Shown here: in pieces, positions 44,396 through 53,603 of the stretch | Numbering within the stretch: the first letter of the stretch is position 1 | Layout of the letters: every line of letters begins with the position of its first letter | DNA from: Anaerolineales bacterium | GTDB taxonomy: Bacteria > Chloroflexota > Anaerolineae > Anaerolineales > Villigracilaceae | Assembly (NCBI GenBank): GCA_030834895.1 | Contig: JAUQXA010000045.1 | Location: 44,914 to 108,913 of the forward strand | DNA: 64,000 nucleotides | Reading direction: 5' to 3' | Position numbers and translations under genes: made by a program | Notes under the pieces: model-generated | The model's input: only the letters and a program-made list of their open reading frames with translations | Told to the model about the DNA's origin: nothing | Databases searched by the model: none

Positions 44396-45895
44396 TTATT
44401 GCATTCTTCTTGGGATTAACAATGCCCAAGCCGCAGCCAGCTCGCGGAGATTGTCCACGTGAACAAAGCTGGATGCAAAGGACTGAATGGTCGCTTCGAT
44501 CTGCGCCACGTTCTGGGGCAGGTTCTTGCGGACTTGAAGCAGCACCGCCGAAGTGCGCATTCTTCCTGATGGAAGGATCGCCTTGGGCGGATATCCGTTT
44601 CCGTCGGTCAGCAGCACCACGCGATGAGCGGGAAACGCCTGCCAGATATGCGGCAGCCAGGAGAAGTCCGTGTCATCCCCTCTTGCTTCAACGAGGGAGA
44701 TCGAACTGAGACTGGTCGCAAACAGCAGCTCTGCAGAGAAATCGGGCGCGTGCCACAATTGATCGGCAAAGATCGCCGCGCGCACATTCCCGCCCGTCGA
44801 GCGGATCGCCAGCGCGATGGCCTGCGCCGCCTGCAGGGCGGCTTTCCATGGAGTGTTTTCATTCACGCCCATCGAACCCGACCAGTCAACGACCAGGACG
44901 ATTTTGGTTTGCGGAGCCTGCTTGCCTGAAATCGGAGCAGGCATCGTGAACGGCATGGGATCGCCGCGCACAGCAGACAGGCGGTTCAGCCTGCCGGGAG
45001 CCATGATGACTCCAGATGTACGGGCAACGTCCCAGCGCTTTTGCAGTTGGCGGCTGAGTGCCAGTGTCTCCGCCGAAGCGGGATTGCGCCCGATGGGTCT
45101 TTCCTCGATCACAGTTGCTGAGGCTCTGTCCGTGCCAACTTTCAAGTCCTCCAAAAGGTTGCGGACGACATCCATTTCATCGCCGCCGCTCTTGAGACTA
45201 TCGAGCGGATTTCTGATTCCAAAGGAGACAGTTGGCTGACAAACTTCGGGGAAATCATGCGCCAACCGCTCGAAATACCCAGGCAGTCTCGCGCAGGAAG
45301 TATTCACCACGCTGCCAACCCGCTCAACGAGATCGGTCATTCTGTTCTCGTCAATCTTGCGATTGCGCGTGACTTTGCGCTGGATCAACCCGTAGGGCAC
45401 ACTGAACGAAGCCTCCGTGTCAATGCAGAAGCGCCCAAAGAGCAGGGCGGCGTCTGCGGCTTGCAAAAAATCAGACGCCTCCTTGTAGCCTTTTTCATAA
45501 TCTGACTTGTGTGCATCCCTGACCACTGCGCGCACCGCTTCGAGCGGCGCAGCGAAGAGCGGAAAGAGGATCGGCACAAGATGTTCAAGATGGACATCCA
45601 AAACGATGTTCAGGATGTCGTGATTGAGACCTGTCTTTTTCTCCACTGCCGTGATCGCCTTGAGAGGTTGCAGCCAGTGTCCGACTTCGTGCGCGAGCAA
45701 GCCGATGAAGACCTGCATGCTTCGCGTGTCGCCCAACCGAATCCCAAGGAATTCCTCGGGCAGTCGGATCCAGGTTCTTCCGTCCGTGGAGGCTGTGTCA
45801 TCTTTTGCAATGACCAGGCGCGGGGACAGGAACGAGGTGAGGTCTCCCAGCAAGGCGCTGGAAATCAGGTTGAGCACCGCTTGCAGCTCGTTCAT
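44396..45895 (-). CDS. VWA-like protein with HEVGH metallopeptidase-like N-terminus
   Basis: A 499-residue protein. The N-terminal region contains LLAHEVGHWLQP (His69, Glu70, His73), a zincin-like motif of DUF2201-type proteins. The C-terminal region has VVDWSGSMGVN (about 330-340), a VWA metal-ion site. Such proteins pair with MoxR/CobS-like AAA ATPases to remodel or insert metal into other proteins; here the AAA gene overlaps by 4 bases (ATGA). The target is unknown. Confidence 0.75.
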   Translation of the reverse strand: MNELQAVLNLISSALLGDLTSFLSPRLVIAKDDTASTDGRTWIRLPEEFLGIRLGDTRSMQVFIGLLAHEVGHWLQPLKAITAVEKKTGLNHDILNIVLDVHLEHLVPILFPLFAAPLEAVRAVVRDAHKSDYEKGYKEASDFLQAADAALLFGRFCIDTEASFSVPYGLIQRKVTRNRKIDENRMTDLVERVGSVVNTSCARLPGYFERLAHDFPEVCQPTVSFGIRNPLDSLKSGGDEMDVVRNLLEDLKVGTDRASATVIEERPIGRNPASAETLALSRQLQKRWDVARTSGVIMAPGRLNRLSAVRGDPMPFTMPAPISGKQAPQTKIVLVVDWSGSMGVNENTPWKAALQAAQAIALAIRSTGGNVRAAIFADQLWHAPDFSAELLFATSLSSISLVEARGDDTDFSWLPHIWQAFPAHRVVLLTDGNGYPPKAILPSGRMRTSAVLLQVRKNLPQNVAQIEATIQSFASSFVHVDNLRELAAAWALLIPRRMQ

Positions 45896-47070
45896 GACTT
45901 CGCTCCTAGATTGCCAAGCAAAGTCTCGAAGCCTTTCGCCGCAGCGGGATCAAGCGCCATCAAGCGGTTGTTGTAGCGGGAGAGGATGGCGGGATCGTCA
46001 GCGCTTTGGGCGCGGGCGAGTTCGCCATATTCGATAGGCAGCGGCAAAGAACCATCCGCTGTCCCTTTCCAACTGAGGTCAATCGCGGCACGGGTCTTCT
46101 GCGAGAAGAGACCCGCCACGTTATTCTCGAAGCCCACTATGATCGGCACAGTGCGCCGTACCAGAGCTGGGTCGGGGACATTGCCCCAGGGGTTGGCAGC
46201 CAGCACAATGGAGACTGATTCGGCGGGCGCCCATTCGTCGCCCCAGAACGGAGCGGATGTGGCGCGGATCGCGCCGTCATGTGAGATGCCCATAACCCGC
46301 GTAATCTCTGTGGGGATGGGAAGCAGGAGCCGCATGAGCGACTCCTGTGCGCGACTGTTGTAGCGCAGAAACTCATCCAAAAAAAGCAGGACGGGTTCGC
46401 CCATCTCGCGGGCATGAGACAGCGCATTGCCGATGGGACCCGCCATGCGTTTGCCGCTCGGCATTTCCACGCCCACCAGATCAGAATCGGTGAACGAGTC
46501 TGCGCCCGCGTGCTCGATCAGCAGGCTTTGGGTCGCAAGCGCCACCTGGCGAATTGCCGAGGTCTTGCCCACGCCGGTCGGTCCCAATAGAAATGGGACA
46601 TAGCCTTCTTTCAGAACAGCCAGAACATTCTCCGCCAGGCTGGAAACAGCCTTGGAGATTTCGCGCCTGACATGCTCGTTGAAATCTTCGAGTGGTTCGG
46701 CTTTTTGTTGCTTTTCTTCTTTCGGGAAAACAATGTCAGCACTGATGGGGTTCAGGCCGGTTGCGGCAACCAGGTCGCCGCTGTGAATCGCAACACTCAA
46801 CAGATGTTTGCACAGAAGATTGGAGTAGCGTCCGCGGTCTGCCCAGTCGGGGCAGGTGCAGGAGGGGCGTATTACTGCATCATCGCCGCGCGGGGTGATT
46901 TCCCAGCGCACGACATACGAGTGCATGGTCGTTTCCACGACGGTGTCGCCATTGAGCCTGCTCTCGACGTTCGGTTGGGCAGAGTGAATATCATTGGCGC
47001 GTTGCAGTCGCGCGGGTTCGACTTTGAACCCCGCAAATTTATTGGCTTTGAGCCATTCATAAAGATTCAT
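45892..47070 (-). CDS. MoxR-like AAA+ ATPase with N-terminal SWIM zinc finger
   Basis: A 392-residue protein. The SWIM finger is at 71-89 (CTCPDW...CKHL: Cys71, Cys73, Cys87, His89). The AAA domain has GPTGVGKTSA (163-172, Walker A), LLFLDEFLRY (Walker B) and VLAANPWGNV (sensor 1). SWIM-AAA fusions with a VWA partner form chaperone-like pairs. RBS GGAGGATACTCC precedes ATG 47070. Confidence 0.82.
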   Translation of the reverse strand: MNLYEWLKANKFAGFKVEPARLQRANDIHSAQPNVESRLNGDTVVETTMHSYVVRWEITPRGDDAVIRPSCTCPDWADRGRYSNLLCKHLLSVAIHSGDLVAATGLNPISADIVFPKEEKQQKAEPLEDFNEHVRREISKAVSSLAENVLAVLKEGYVPFLLGPTGVGKTSAIRQVALATQSLLIEHAGADSFTDSDLVGVEMPSGKRMAGPIGNALSHAREMGEPVLLFLDEFLRYNSRAQESLMRLLLPIPTEITRVMGISHDGAIRATSAPFWGDEWAPAESVSIVLAANPWGNVPDPALVRRTVPIIVGFENNVAGLFSQKTRAAIDLSWKGTADGSLPLPIEYGELARAQSADDPAILSRYNNRLMALDPAAAKGFETLLGNLGAKS

Positions 47071-47135
47071 GGAGTATCCTCCTCCGCGTGATTAAGCGCG
47101 GATGTTTGGTGAAGTTCAAGTTTCTGAGGTTTGGA

Positions 47136-47420
47136 CTAAAAGGGAATGGAAACCAGGTCGGGACAAACGCGATCGCAGATCATTTCAAGCGCCGCGATCA
47201 GTTTGCCGTTCAATTCGCTGGAACGGTAAAGCACTTCGTCCACACGGGCGTCGGGAGACTCCTCCTGTGTCACTCCGCACACGGGGCAATCTTCTTCAAG
47301 ACAGGCGCGGATGTATCCCTCCTCACATTCGCAGTCCCAGAAGAGCGGCGTGGTGTAGAAGGTATCGCGCCCGATGTTGTGTTGTTCGATCAAGACCAGT
47401 CTCGGTTTCGATGGACTCAT
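47136..47420 (-). CDS. Small Cys-rich hypothetical protein
   Basis: A 94-residue protein with a cluster of cysteines (DCECEEGYIRACLEEDCPVCGV) likely to bind zinc. Its ATG at 47420 overlaps the stop of the preceding gene (ATGA), and GGGAG lies 6 bases upstream. It lies between a Cys-rich gene and the AAA gene in the same operon. No family assigned. Confidence 0.6.
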   Translation of the reverse strand: MSPSKPRLVLIEQHNIGRDTFYTTPLFWDCECEEGYIRACLEEDCPVCGVTQEESPDARVDEVLYRSSELNGKLIAALEMICDRVCPDLVSIPF

Positions 47421-47836
47421 GGCTGACTCCCTGCCAGTTTCTGGCGCATGGCGCTGATTTGGGCGCGATGCTGCCAGTAATGGCTTGTGCCGCTGGGACA
47501 GACCCAGCCTGCGCCGCGATGGGGAGAACTGAGTGACATGTCGCCGGCAGTTTTGGCGTTACAGATGGGACACGTTGCGGGTCGAACTGGGTAGTAACCA
47601 AACGGCGGACGATCAACGCGTTTGCCGCCTTCTTTGAGATAGGCGCGCACGGCGTCCACGGCGGGACATGCGCTGCCCAGGTCGCAGTTGCATTCGGCAT
47701 TGATGCCCACATAATGATGCTGCGGGCGGACATAATCGCCGAGGTCAACGGCGTAGAAATATCCCGTCACCCTGACGGTTGCCGGTTGTTGGCAAACAGT
47801 GATTGTCCCAGGGGAACGGGTGATTGTTTGTTGCAT
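47417..47836 (-). CDS. Zinc-binding hypothetical protein
   Basis: A 139-residue protein from ATG 47836 (MQQTITRS), with GGAGG at 47842-47848 on the minus strand. It carries AECNCDLGSACPAVDAVRAY and TCPICNAKTAGD, two Cys pairs suggestive of zinc, and HYWQHRAQI at the end. The pattern looks like a SWIM-type or zinc-ribbon scaffold. It heads the four-gene AAA/VWA operon. Confidence 0.62.
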   Translation of the reverse strand: MQQTITRSPGTITVCQQPATVRVTGYFYAVDLGDYVRPQHHYVGINAECNCDLGSACPAVDAVRAYLKEGGKRVDRPPFGYYPVRPATCPICNAKTAGDMSLSSPHRGAGWVCPSGTSHYWQHRAQISAMRQKLAGSQP

Positions 47837-47873
47837 GTTGCATACCTCCAAAAGAGTGAGAAATGGGGAATAC

Positions 47874-47909
47874 AAAAGACCGCTGATTCATTTGAATCAA
47901 CGGTCTTTT
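47874..47909 (-). terminator. Hairpin in the leader of the 47836 gene (terminator of the macro gene)
   Basis: AAAAGACCG (47874-47882) pairs with CGGTCTTTT (47901-47909), with an inner TGATTC/GAATCA stem, giving a near-perfect 16-bp hairpin with one mismatch. It follows the macro-domain gene on the minus strand and precedes the GGAGG of the next. Confidence 0.75.
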
Positions 47910-47929
47910 CATCGTGATAATCGTTGGGA

Positions 47930-48376
47930 CTATCTCGGCAGATACACGCGCACGGGGATTTTCAAATCTCCCAGGTGTTTCTCGATTAGCGGCTGGACAT
48001 CCCGCCAGGGCAGACCGCCCAAGCCGCAGCCCAAGGCGGGCAGGGCGAGGGACTTGATCCACAAAGTGGGGATGAGCCGCCGCAGGTCGGATAATCCATC
48101 TTCGATCCACACCAGTTCGGAACGCTTTTGCGGGATGATCTTGGTGGGGAAGCACAGGAAGAGGCGATTGGGAGCGGAGATCACGGGCAGGACTTCACCG
48201 ATGCTGAACCGTTTGTCCTTACAGACAATGCCATATAGATGATGCTCGTCGGGATATTGAATCTTCCACTGCCGCGCGAGTCCTGCGCCCGCAATGCCCA
48301 TCGTGTTGACGGGGATGACGATGCCTTTGGACTCGTCGGTCAGGATGTTGCCAGAAGTGATGTAAGTGATAGTCAT
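47930..48376 (-). CDS. Macro-domain protein
   Basis: A 148-residue single macro domain: GNILTDESKGIVIPVNT, GIAGAGLARQWK and ALPALGCGLGGLPW are the ADP-ribose-binding loops. Macro domains bind or remove ADP-ribose, for example antitoxin DarG. No DarT-like toxin gene is beside it. ATG 48376 is preceded by AGAGGTAT, a variant of the local ribosome site. Confidence 0.85.
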   Translation of the reverse strand: MTITYITSGNILTDESKGIVIPVNTMGIAGAGLARQWKIQYPDEHHLYGIVCKDKRFSIGEVLPVISAPNRLFLCFPTKIIPQKRSELVWIEDGLSDLRRLIPTLWIKSLALPALGCGLGGLPWRDVQPLIEKHLGDLKIPVRVYLPR

Positions 48377-48382
48377 GGGGAC

Positions 48383-48467
48383 ATACCTCTTGAATGGAAT
48401 TGGCGGGCTGATATAAAAACAGGCCGCTTCGCCTGTCCACCTGGAAAGATGAACAGGCAAAGCGGCC
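48383..48467 (-). repeat. Leader repeat A with terminator hairpin
   Basis: About 85 bases closely similar to 49477-49564 (shared ACCTC-TTGAA-TGGAATTGGCGG, then CCGCTTCGCCTG and GGAAAGATGAACA). A: hairpin GGCCGCTT-GCCTGT / ACAGGC-AAGCGGCC (48422-48467) followed on the minus strand by TTTTT, a terminator, then the ribosome site of the macro gene. Confidence 0.75.
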
Positions 48468-48583
48468 AATTTCGGAATGAACTACCACAACACAACTTGT
48501 GCACTACTCCTGCACTACTTATAAAAAAGCAGTGCAATTCAGAATAATGAGGAGAGACTTGTGGTCTCCCCTCTCTTTGAAAC

Positions 48584-49153
48584 TTATTCACGGCTTTTAG
48601 CCATCTTTTTGATCGTCTCCAGTGTTGCAACACAGTCGCCAAGGGCAGAGTGATCGCCGCCCTGGAGCTTCTGCCAGCGGAACGAACCGCGATAGTCATT
48701 CCACTCGCCAATCCATTCTGCGTGCTTGAGCATGGCACACTCCCAGCGCATCGGCAGGAGCGGCTCAGGCATGGACAGGCGTGACGCCGATTGGAACAGC
48801 AGGCGGCGGTCATATGCCGCGTTGTACACAACCACAATCCTGCCATCTGCGATGCGTATCAACGTGTCCCATGCGGCTTGGAATGGAGCTGCATTCTGCA
48901 CCATCTCGTTGGTGATGTGATGGATTGCCGTTGCCTCCGCAGGGATAGGGCGTAGCGGTTTGCATGCAATGTTGTCCATCAGTACCTTGCCTGCACCATC
49001 CGTCACGCCGATCTGTATCACTTCGGCGTTCTCATCGAGACCAGTGGTCTCGGTATCTAGGATGATCCAATGGTTTGTGGGCATACTGAGCAGGTTACGC
49101 GCCCAGTCGGACGCCTTGCGTCGGGCTTCGGTGATGAAGTCATCGCGGATCAT
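48584..49153 (-). CDS. DnaQ-like 3'-5' exonuclease (DEDDh)
   Basis: A 189-residue exonuclease domain: LDTETTGLDEN (DxE), IHHITNEMV, NAAYDRRLL and HSALGDCVATLE (the DEDDh His and Asp). Usual length for a stand-alone proofreading-like nuclease. ATG 49153 overlaps the previous stop (ATGA); GAGGAA is 7 bases upstream. Confidence 0.9.
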   Translation of the reverse strand: MIRDDFITEARRKASDWARNLLSMPTNHWIILDTETTGLDENAEVIQIGVTDGAGKVLMDNIACKPLRPIPAEATAIHHITNEMVQNAAPFQAAWDTLIRIADGRIVVVYNAAYDRRLLFQSASRLSMPEPLLPMRWECAMLKHAEWIGEWNDYRGSFRWQKLQGGDHSALGDCVATLETIKKMAKSRE

Positions 49154-49470
49154 GAGCACACTTCCTCGATGAAAATGTTTTCGCAATGCGCTTCAAGGGC
49201 AGCCTCGCGCGCGATTTGAATCTGCGTTTTCACCGTCTCACAGATTGCGGCTTCGATCTGTTCCATGATGCCTGCATTGCCGATGGCGTCCGCGATCTCG
49301 ATGGCGAGGCTGACTTCATCAATCGCGTCGAGCTGGGCTTTCATGGTGGGTGGTAATTCCTTTTCGATGTAATCCACCACATCGTCCATAGTGATGGTGT
49401 AGATATTGCCCATCGAATCAAGGCAGTGTCGTGTGAGCGCATCCCTAATGCGCTGAAAATTCGGTGTCAT
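49150..49470 (-). CDS. Small acidic hypothetical protein
   Basis: A 106-residue acidic, helical protein (MTPNFQRIRD...ALEAHCENIFIEEVCS). It is coupled to the exonuclease gene and preceded by the GTACCTCC ribosome site of leader repeat B. No family is recognised; the start at 49470 is clear. Confidence 0.6.
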   Translation of the reverse strand: MTPNFQRIRDALTRHCLDSMGNIYTITMDDVVDYIEKELPPTMKAQLDAIDEVSLAIEIADAIGNAGIMEQIEAAICETVKTQIQIAREAALEAHCENIFIEEVCS

Positions 49471-49476
49471 TATGAC

Positions 49477-49564
49477 GTACCTCCTGAAATGGAATTGGCG
49501 GACTTGTAAAAAAACAGCCCGCTTCGCCTGCCCATCGGGAAAGATGAACACGCAAAGCAGTCGG
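49477..49564 (-). repeat. Leader repeat B, orphan terminator-like hairpin
   Basis: A copy of leader repeat A with a decayed hairpin (GCTTCGC / GCAAAGC) and TTTTTTT on the minus side. It ends where the plus-strand STAND island begins, with no minus-strand gene upstream for it to terminate. Confidence 0.65.
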
Positions 49565-49694
49565 TTGAACTGGAAAAGTCACTGGTGCTTTTTATTGCTA
49601 TAATCAGCAATCATTAGCGTTTTGGGTCTTTATTAGTGGGTTTCTGTGAGTGCGCAATTGGCCAATCAATTCTTGCGAACGAACGGAGATAAAA

Positions 49695-50954
49695 ATGACA
49701 ACTTCTAAAAAAGCTAAGAAGAGCATACAGACAGCGCAAAGCCAAGTAAATGTTGGCGGAAACATCACGGATGGCAATGTAGTCGTGGGTAATGGAAATC
49801 AGGTTGTTATTAATAATTATTCGCATTTTCATTCTGCCCCCGCCAATTTGCGCCGTTCTTTTGATGCCTTGATCGCCGATAAAATCCGCAATTTCGTGGG
49901 CAGGCGTTTTGTGTTCGATGCGCTGGATGAATTTCTTAACAAGCAAGACTCAGGCTATTTTGTGCTTCGAGGCGTGCCAGGAATTGGCAAATCTGCCTTC
50001 ATGGCAAAACTGGTCAATGACCGGGGATATGTTCACCATTTCAATATCGCCTCCCAGAATATCCGCAGCACGCACGCTTTCCTGGAGAATACCTGTGCCC
50101 AGTTGATTGCTTGTTATGGCTTGGGATACAAAGAACCCCCTCAGAACGCCACCGATGATAGCGGCTTTCTGGTGCAATGTTTGTCCGATGCGGCTGCGAA
50201 ACGAAAAAACAAAAGCCAGAAGATCGTGGTTGCAGTTGACTCCTTGGATGAAGCAGATCGATTGGGACTCGCTTCATCCGTTAATAATCTCTTCCTGCCC
50301 CATTCATTACCTGAAGGTGTCTACATTGTATTGACCACTCGTCCTTTGGCAGATGTACGCTTGGAGGTAGCGCGCAAGCAGGTCCTAGACCTTGAAGCAA
50401 GCTCCGCAGGCAACCTGCAAGATATCACCGAATACATCGAGTCCTTCATACAGCGACCAGCCATGCAGGCACGTATATCAACTCTGGGGTACAAACTTGA
50501 TGATTTCCTCGCCGCATTACGAGTAAAGAGCCAGGGAAATTTTATGTATCTTTACCATGTGCTGCCAAATATTGAGGCCGGCAGGTTAATACCCAGCAGT
50601 GTGAATGATCTGCCAGACGGCTTGTTAGACTACTACAAACGCCATTGGCGGCAAATGCGAGATGGCAACGAAAACGAGTTCGACACTTTGTACGAACCCA
50701 TTGTGTGTATTTTAGGGGTAGCGCAGGAGCCGGTAACTGTTCAGCAGATTGCAACTTGGACAAAACTGAGCCAGGGGCAGGTGAAGACAAGCATCCAATT
50801 ATGGCGTGAATTCTTGGAAGAAGAGCAGGTGGAAAACAAACATCGTTATCGCATTTATCACGCCAGTTTCCAGGATTTTCTAAAGGAACAGGTGGACTTG
50901 GCGCGCTATGATGATATGATCATCGAATCATATCTATCATTGATGGGCGGGTAA
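49695..50954 (+). CDS. NACHT-like STAND ATPase, N-terminal half of a split sensor
   Basis: A 419-residue protein. An N-terminal beta-type stretch (VNVGGNITDGNVVVGNGNQV, about 18-37) precedes a NACHT-like domain with RGVPGIGKSAFM (about 92-103, Walker A) and VVAVDSLDEADR (about 176-187, Walker B), then a winged-helix-like region. ATG 49695 has GGAG 6 bases upstream. STAND ATPases sense phage or stress ligands and oligomerise; here the sensor half (WD40) is encoded separately, beginning 2 bases after the stop. Confidence 0.82.
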   Translation: MTTSKKAKKSIQTAQSQVNVGGNITDGNVVVGNGNQVVINNYSHFHSAPANLRRSFDALIADKIRNFVGRRFVFDALDEFLNKQDSGYFVLRGVPGIGKSAFMAKLVNDRGYVHHFNIASQNIRSTHAFLENTCAQLIACYGLGYKEPPQNATDDSGFLVQCLSDAAAKRKNKSQKIVVAVDSLDEADRLGLASSVNNLFLPHSLPEGVYIVLTTRPLADVRLEVARKQVLDLEASSAGNLQDITEYIESFIQRPAMQARISTLGYKLDDFLAALRVKSQGNFMYLYHVLPNIEAGRLIPSSVNDLPDGLLDYYKRHWRQMRDGNENEFDTLYEPIVCILGVAQEPVTVQQIATWTKLSQGQVKTSIQLWREFLEEEQVENKHRYRIYHASFQDFLKEQVDLARYDDMIIESYLSLMGG

Positions 50955-50956
50955 TT

Positions 50957-53401
50957 ATGAGCCAACGCTACGCTTCTTTCGATGAATATGGGTTTCGACA
51001 TTTCCCTGTTCATCTGGCGCGCAATGAGCGCTTTGGAAAGTTGCGGGAGATACTGTTGGATTTTGAATGGATGCAAGCTAAACTTGAAGCTACTAACCCA
51101 CAGCCATTGATTGAAGATTATGATCTGCTCTCTTACCCTGTAAGTGAAATATCTTCGTCCGGAAGTAAGGGTTTGCGATTAATTCAAGGTGCACTGCAAC
51201 TTTCTGCAAGTGTATTACTTCTAGATAAAACCCAACTCCCCAGCCAATTAACCGGGCGACTGTTGGGAATTGAAGAAAGTGACCTGCACATTCTGTTGGA
51301 ACAGATGCGCAGAAAGGTCAATTACCCCTGGCTACGCCCGTTGCAACCCTGTCTGAATGCACCAGGTAATATATTGTTGAGGAAGCTGGTAGGACATACT
51401 TCTCAGGTAAATACAATTGCATTGTCTGTAGATGGACGATTAGCTATATCGGGATCAGATGACAATACTCTGAGAGTATGGGACTTAGAGACGGGAATTT
51501 GTCTACGTAAACTGGAAGGTCACAACGGTGTGGTCAATTCTGTAGCGGTGACATCTGATGGACGGCAGGTTATTTCTGGATCCAAAGATTATACGTTAAA
51601 GGTATGGGATGTAGAAACAGGAGAATGTCTGCGCACTCTGAAGGGGCACAAGTATCCTGTTAATTCTGTAGCAGTGACCTCGAATGGATGGCACGCTATT
51701 TCGGGCTCAGGTGACCACACACTAAAAGTTTGGGATTTGGATGCAGGGACTTGCTTACATACGTTGAAGGGACATACTGAAAGCGTCAATGCCGTTGCGA
51801 TAACACCAGATGGACGGCGCGCCATTTCGGGCTCGGCCGATCGGTCCATCATGGTGTGGGATTTGGAAAGCGGGACTTGCTTACGCGAGTTAGCGCTTTC
51901 AAATGATCTCAATGCTGTGGCGATTACAGCAGATGGAAGAATTGCCATTTCAGCGGCAGATCATACTAAGGTAGAGGTGTGGGATCTGGAAACAGGGAGA
52001 CGCAAGTACACTTTGGATGGACATGAATTCTTAGTAAAGGCGGTAGCACTAACGGCAGACGGAAAGCGGGCAATATCAGGGTCGTGGGATCGAAAGCTCA
52101 AGGTCTGGGACTTAGTAACGGGAACGTGCCTGCGCACACTTGAGGGACACAGTAAATATATAACGGCAGTTGCATTGACAGCGGATGGCCAACGCGCTGT
52201 ATCGGCATCATGGGATCATCATCTATTGGTGTGGGATTTAGAAAATATTGAGTATAGCGAGCGATTACATACACCAAATAGGCACACTGAAAAAATTTAT
52301 TCTGTGGATATGGCACTAAATGGACACTATGCTGTTTCGGCATCGGCCGATGAAACCATTAAGGAGTGGGACATGGGGACGGGATTGTGCTTGCGCACAT
52401 TGAAAGGGCCTAAAGATACAGTAAAAGCAATTGCGCTGGCTGCGGATGGGAAACATGCTATTTCGGGTTCAGGGTCTTATGGCGGAACACTAGGAATACT
52501 AAAGCTATGGAACATATCAAAGGAAATGTGCTTGAAAACATGGAAGGGGCATCTTGATCCTGTAACAACTGTAGCATTAACAGCAGATGGCCGGTGTGCT
52601 GTTTCGGGTTCACAGTATAATGACCTTGAGGTGTGGAATGCAAGGAAAGGTGCTCACCTGCGCACACTAGTGGGGCACAAAGATAGGGTAAATGCGGTTG
52701 TGCTAACGCCAGACGGGCGAAGGGCGGTATCGGGGTCATTGGATAAAACTATCAAAGTGTGGAATCTGGAAAGCGGAGAATGTATCCAAACACTGGAGGA
52801 GCATATAGGCGGGGTCAATTCAGTGGCAATAACACCAAGCGGGGAGTTGGTAATCTCAGGGTCGTCGGATAAGTCCATCAAAGTATGGAACATGGTGGAC
52901 TACAAATGTATTCGCACGATGGTTGGGCATATTAGTTCTGTAACTTCGGTAGCATTGACAGCAAATGGTCAACGCGCTGTTTCAGGGTCGGAAGACAACA
53001 TGCTGAGAGTGTGGGATATGGAGGCAGAGATTCCCCAAGTATCCTTCACGGGAGATCACCAAATCAATACATGTTGTGTGGACGTACTTGGACTGCGCGT
53101 TATTGCTGGAGACGAGTCTGGGAATGTTTTGATTCTGTTCTTGGAAAATGCTCCTCCGATTCGCTCCGCTATCCTCACTGCTTGGGTTCCGCCTTTTTCC
53201 CTATTCCACTTTTGGAGGCGCAGGGCACCGGCCATCGATTGCCCTCACTGCCGTGTTTGGTCGGAAATATCAAAAAGTGTACTGGGTAAGGAAATTCCTT
53301 GCCCGAATTGCGGCAAGTCTATCAGACTCAATCTATTCACTATACAAGACGACTGGCATTCTGTAGCAAAAGCTCGGTCTTCTGCAGAATTACCCACATA
53401 A
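50957..53401 (+). CDS. WD40 sensor protein 1 (14 blades) with C-terminal zinc ribbon
   Basis: An 814-residue protein. Residues 1-135 (YGFRHFPVHLARNERFGKLR) match the ARM-like linker seen inside NACHT-WD40 proteins. About fourteen WD repeats (VNSVAVTSDG...LKVWD), i.e. two seven-blade propellers, span about 140-730, followed by a zinc ribbon (CPHC, then CPNC). It likely recognises a ligand and activates the ATPase encoded just upstream. Confidence 0.85.
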   Translation: MSQRYASFDEYGFRHFPVHLARNERFGKLREILLDFEWMQAKLEATNPQPLIEDYDLLSYPVSEISSSGSKGLRLIQGALQLSASVLLLDKTQLPSQLTGRLLGIEESDLHILLEQMRRKVNYPWLRPLQPCLNAPGNILLRKLVGHTSQVNTIALSVDGRLAISGSDDNTLRVWDLETGICLRKLEGHNGVVNSVAVTSDGRQVISGSKDYTLKVWDVETGECLRTLKGHKYPVNSVAVTSNGWHAISGSGDHTLKVWDLDAGTCLHTLKGHTESVNAVAITPDGRRAISGSADRSIMVWDLESGTCLRELALSNDLNAVAITADGRIAISAADHTKVEVWDLETGRRKYTLDGHEFLVKAVALTADGKRAISGSWDRKLKVWDLVTGTCLRTLEGHSKYITAVALTADGQRAVSASWDHHLLVWDLENIEYSERLHTPNRHTEKIYSVDMALNGHYAVSASADETIKEWDMGTGLCLRTLKGPKDTVKAIALAADGKHAISGSGSYGGTLGILKLWNISKEMCLKTWKGHLDPVTTVALTADGRCAVSGSQYNDLEVWNARKGAHLRTLVGHKDRVNAVVLTPDGRRAVSGSLDKTIKVWNLESGECIQTLEEHIGGVNSVAITPSGELVISGSSDKSIKVWNMVDYKCIRTMVGHISSVTSVALTANGQRAVSGSEDNMLRVWDMEAEIPQVSFTGDHQINTCCVDVLGLRVIAGDESGNVLILFLENAPPIRSAILTAWVPPFSLFHFWRRRAPAIDCPHCRVWSEISKSVLGKEIPCPNCGKSIRLNLFTIQDDWHSVAKARSSAELPT

Positions 53402-53421
53402 AATTATTGGGGCAATAGACT

Positions 53422-53601
53422 ATGGCCACCCAATTCTCCTCATTACACTCTCATCTCTTTATTGTTGATGCAAACCTGCCCTATAACGAAAATAAACCCG
53501 ACATTTTGCATGAATCCATATTGCGCATTCTGGTTGTAGCTCAGGAGCAGAAGACGGTACAACAAATTACGATCCGGATAAAATTGATGATGGATAGGTA
53601 A
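53422..53601 (+). pseudogene. Relic of a second STAND ATPase (59 codons)
   Basis: A short frame ending NENKPDILHESILRILVVAQ then EQKTVQQIT aligns with NENEFDTLYEPIVCILGVAQ then EPVTVQQIA of the ATPase at 49695-50954 (its residues about 330-360). The rest of the ATPase is absent. It stops 2 bases before WD40 protein 2, exactly as the intact ATPase does before WD40 protein 1, so the pair was duplicated and the second ATPase deleted. Confidence 0.75.
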
Positions 53602-53603
53602 TT

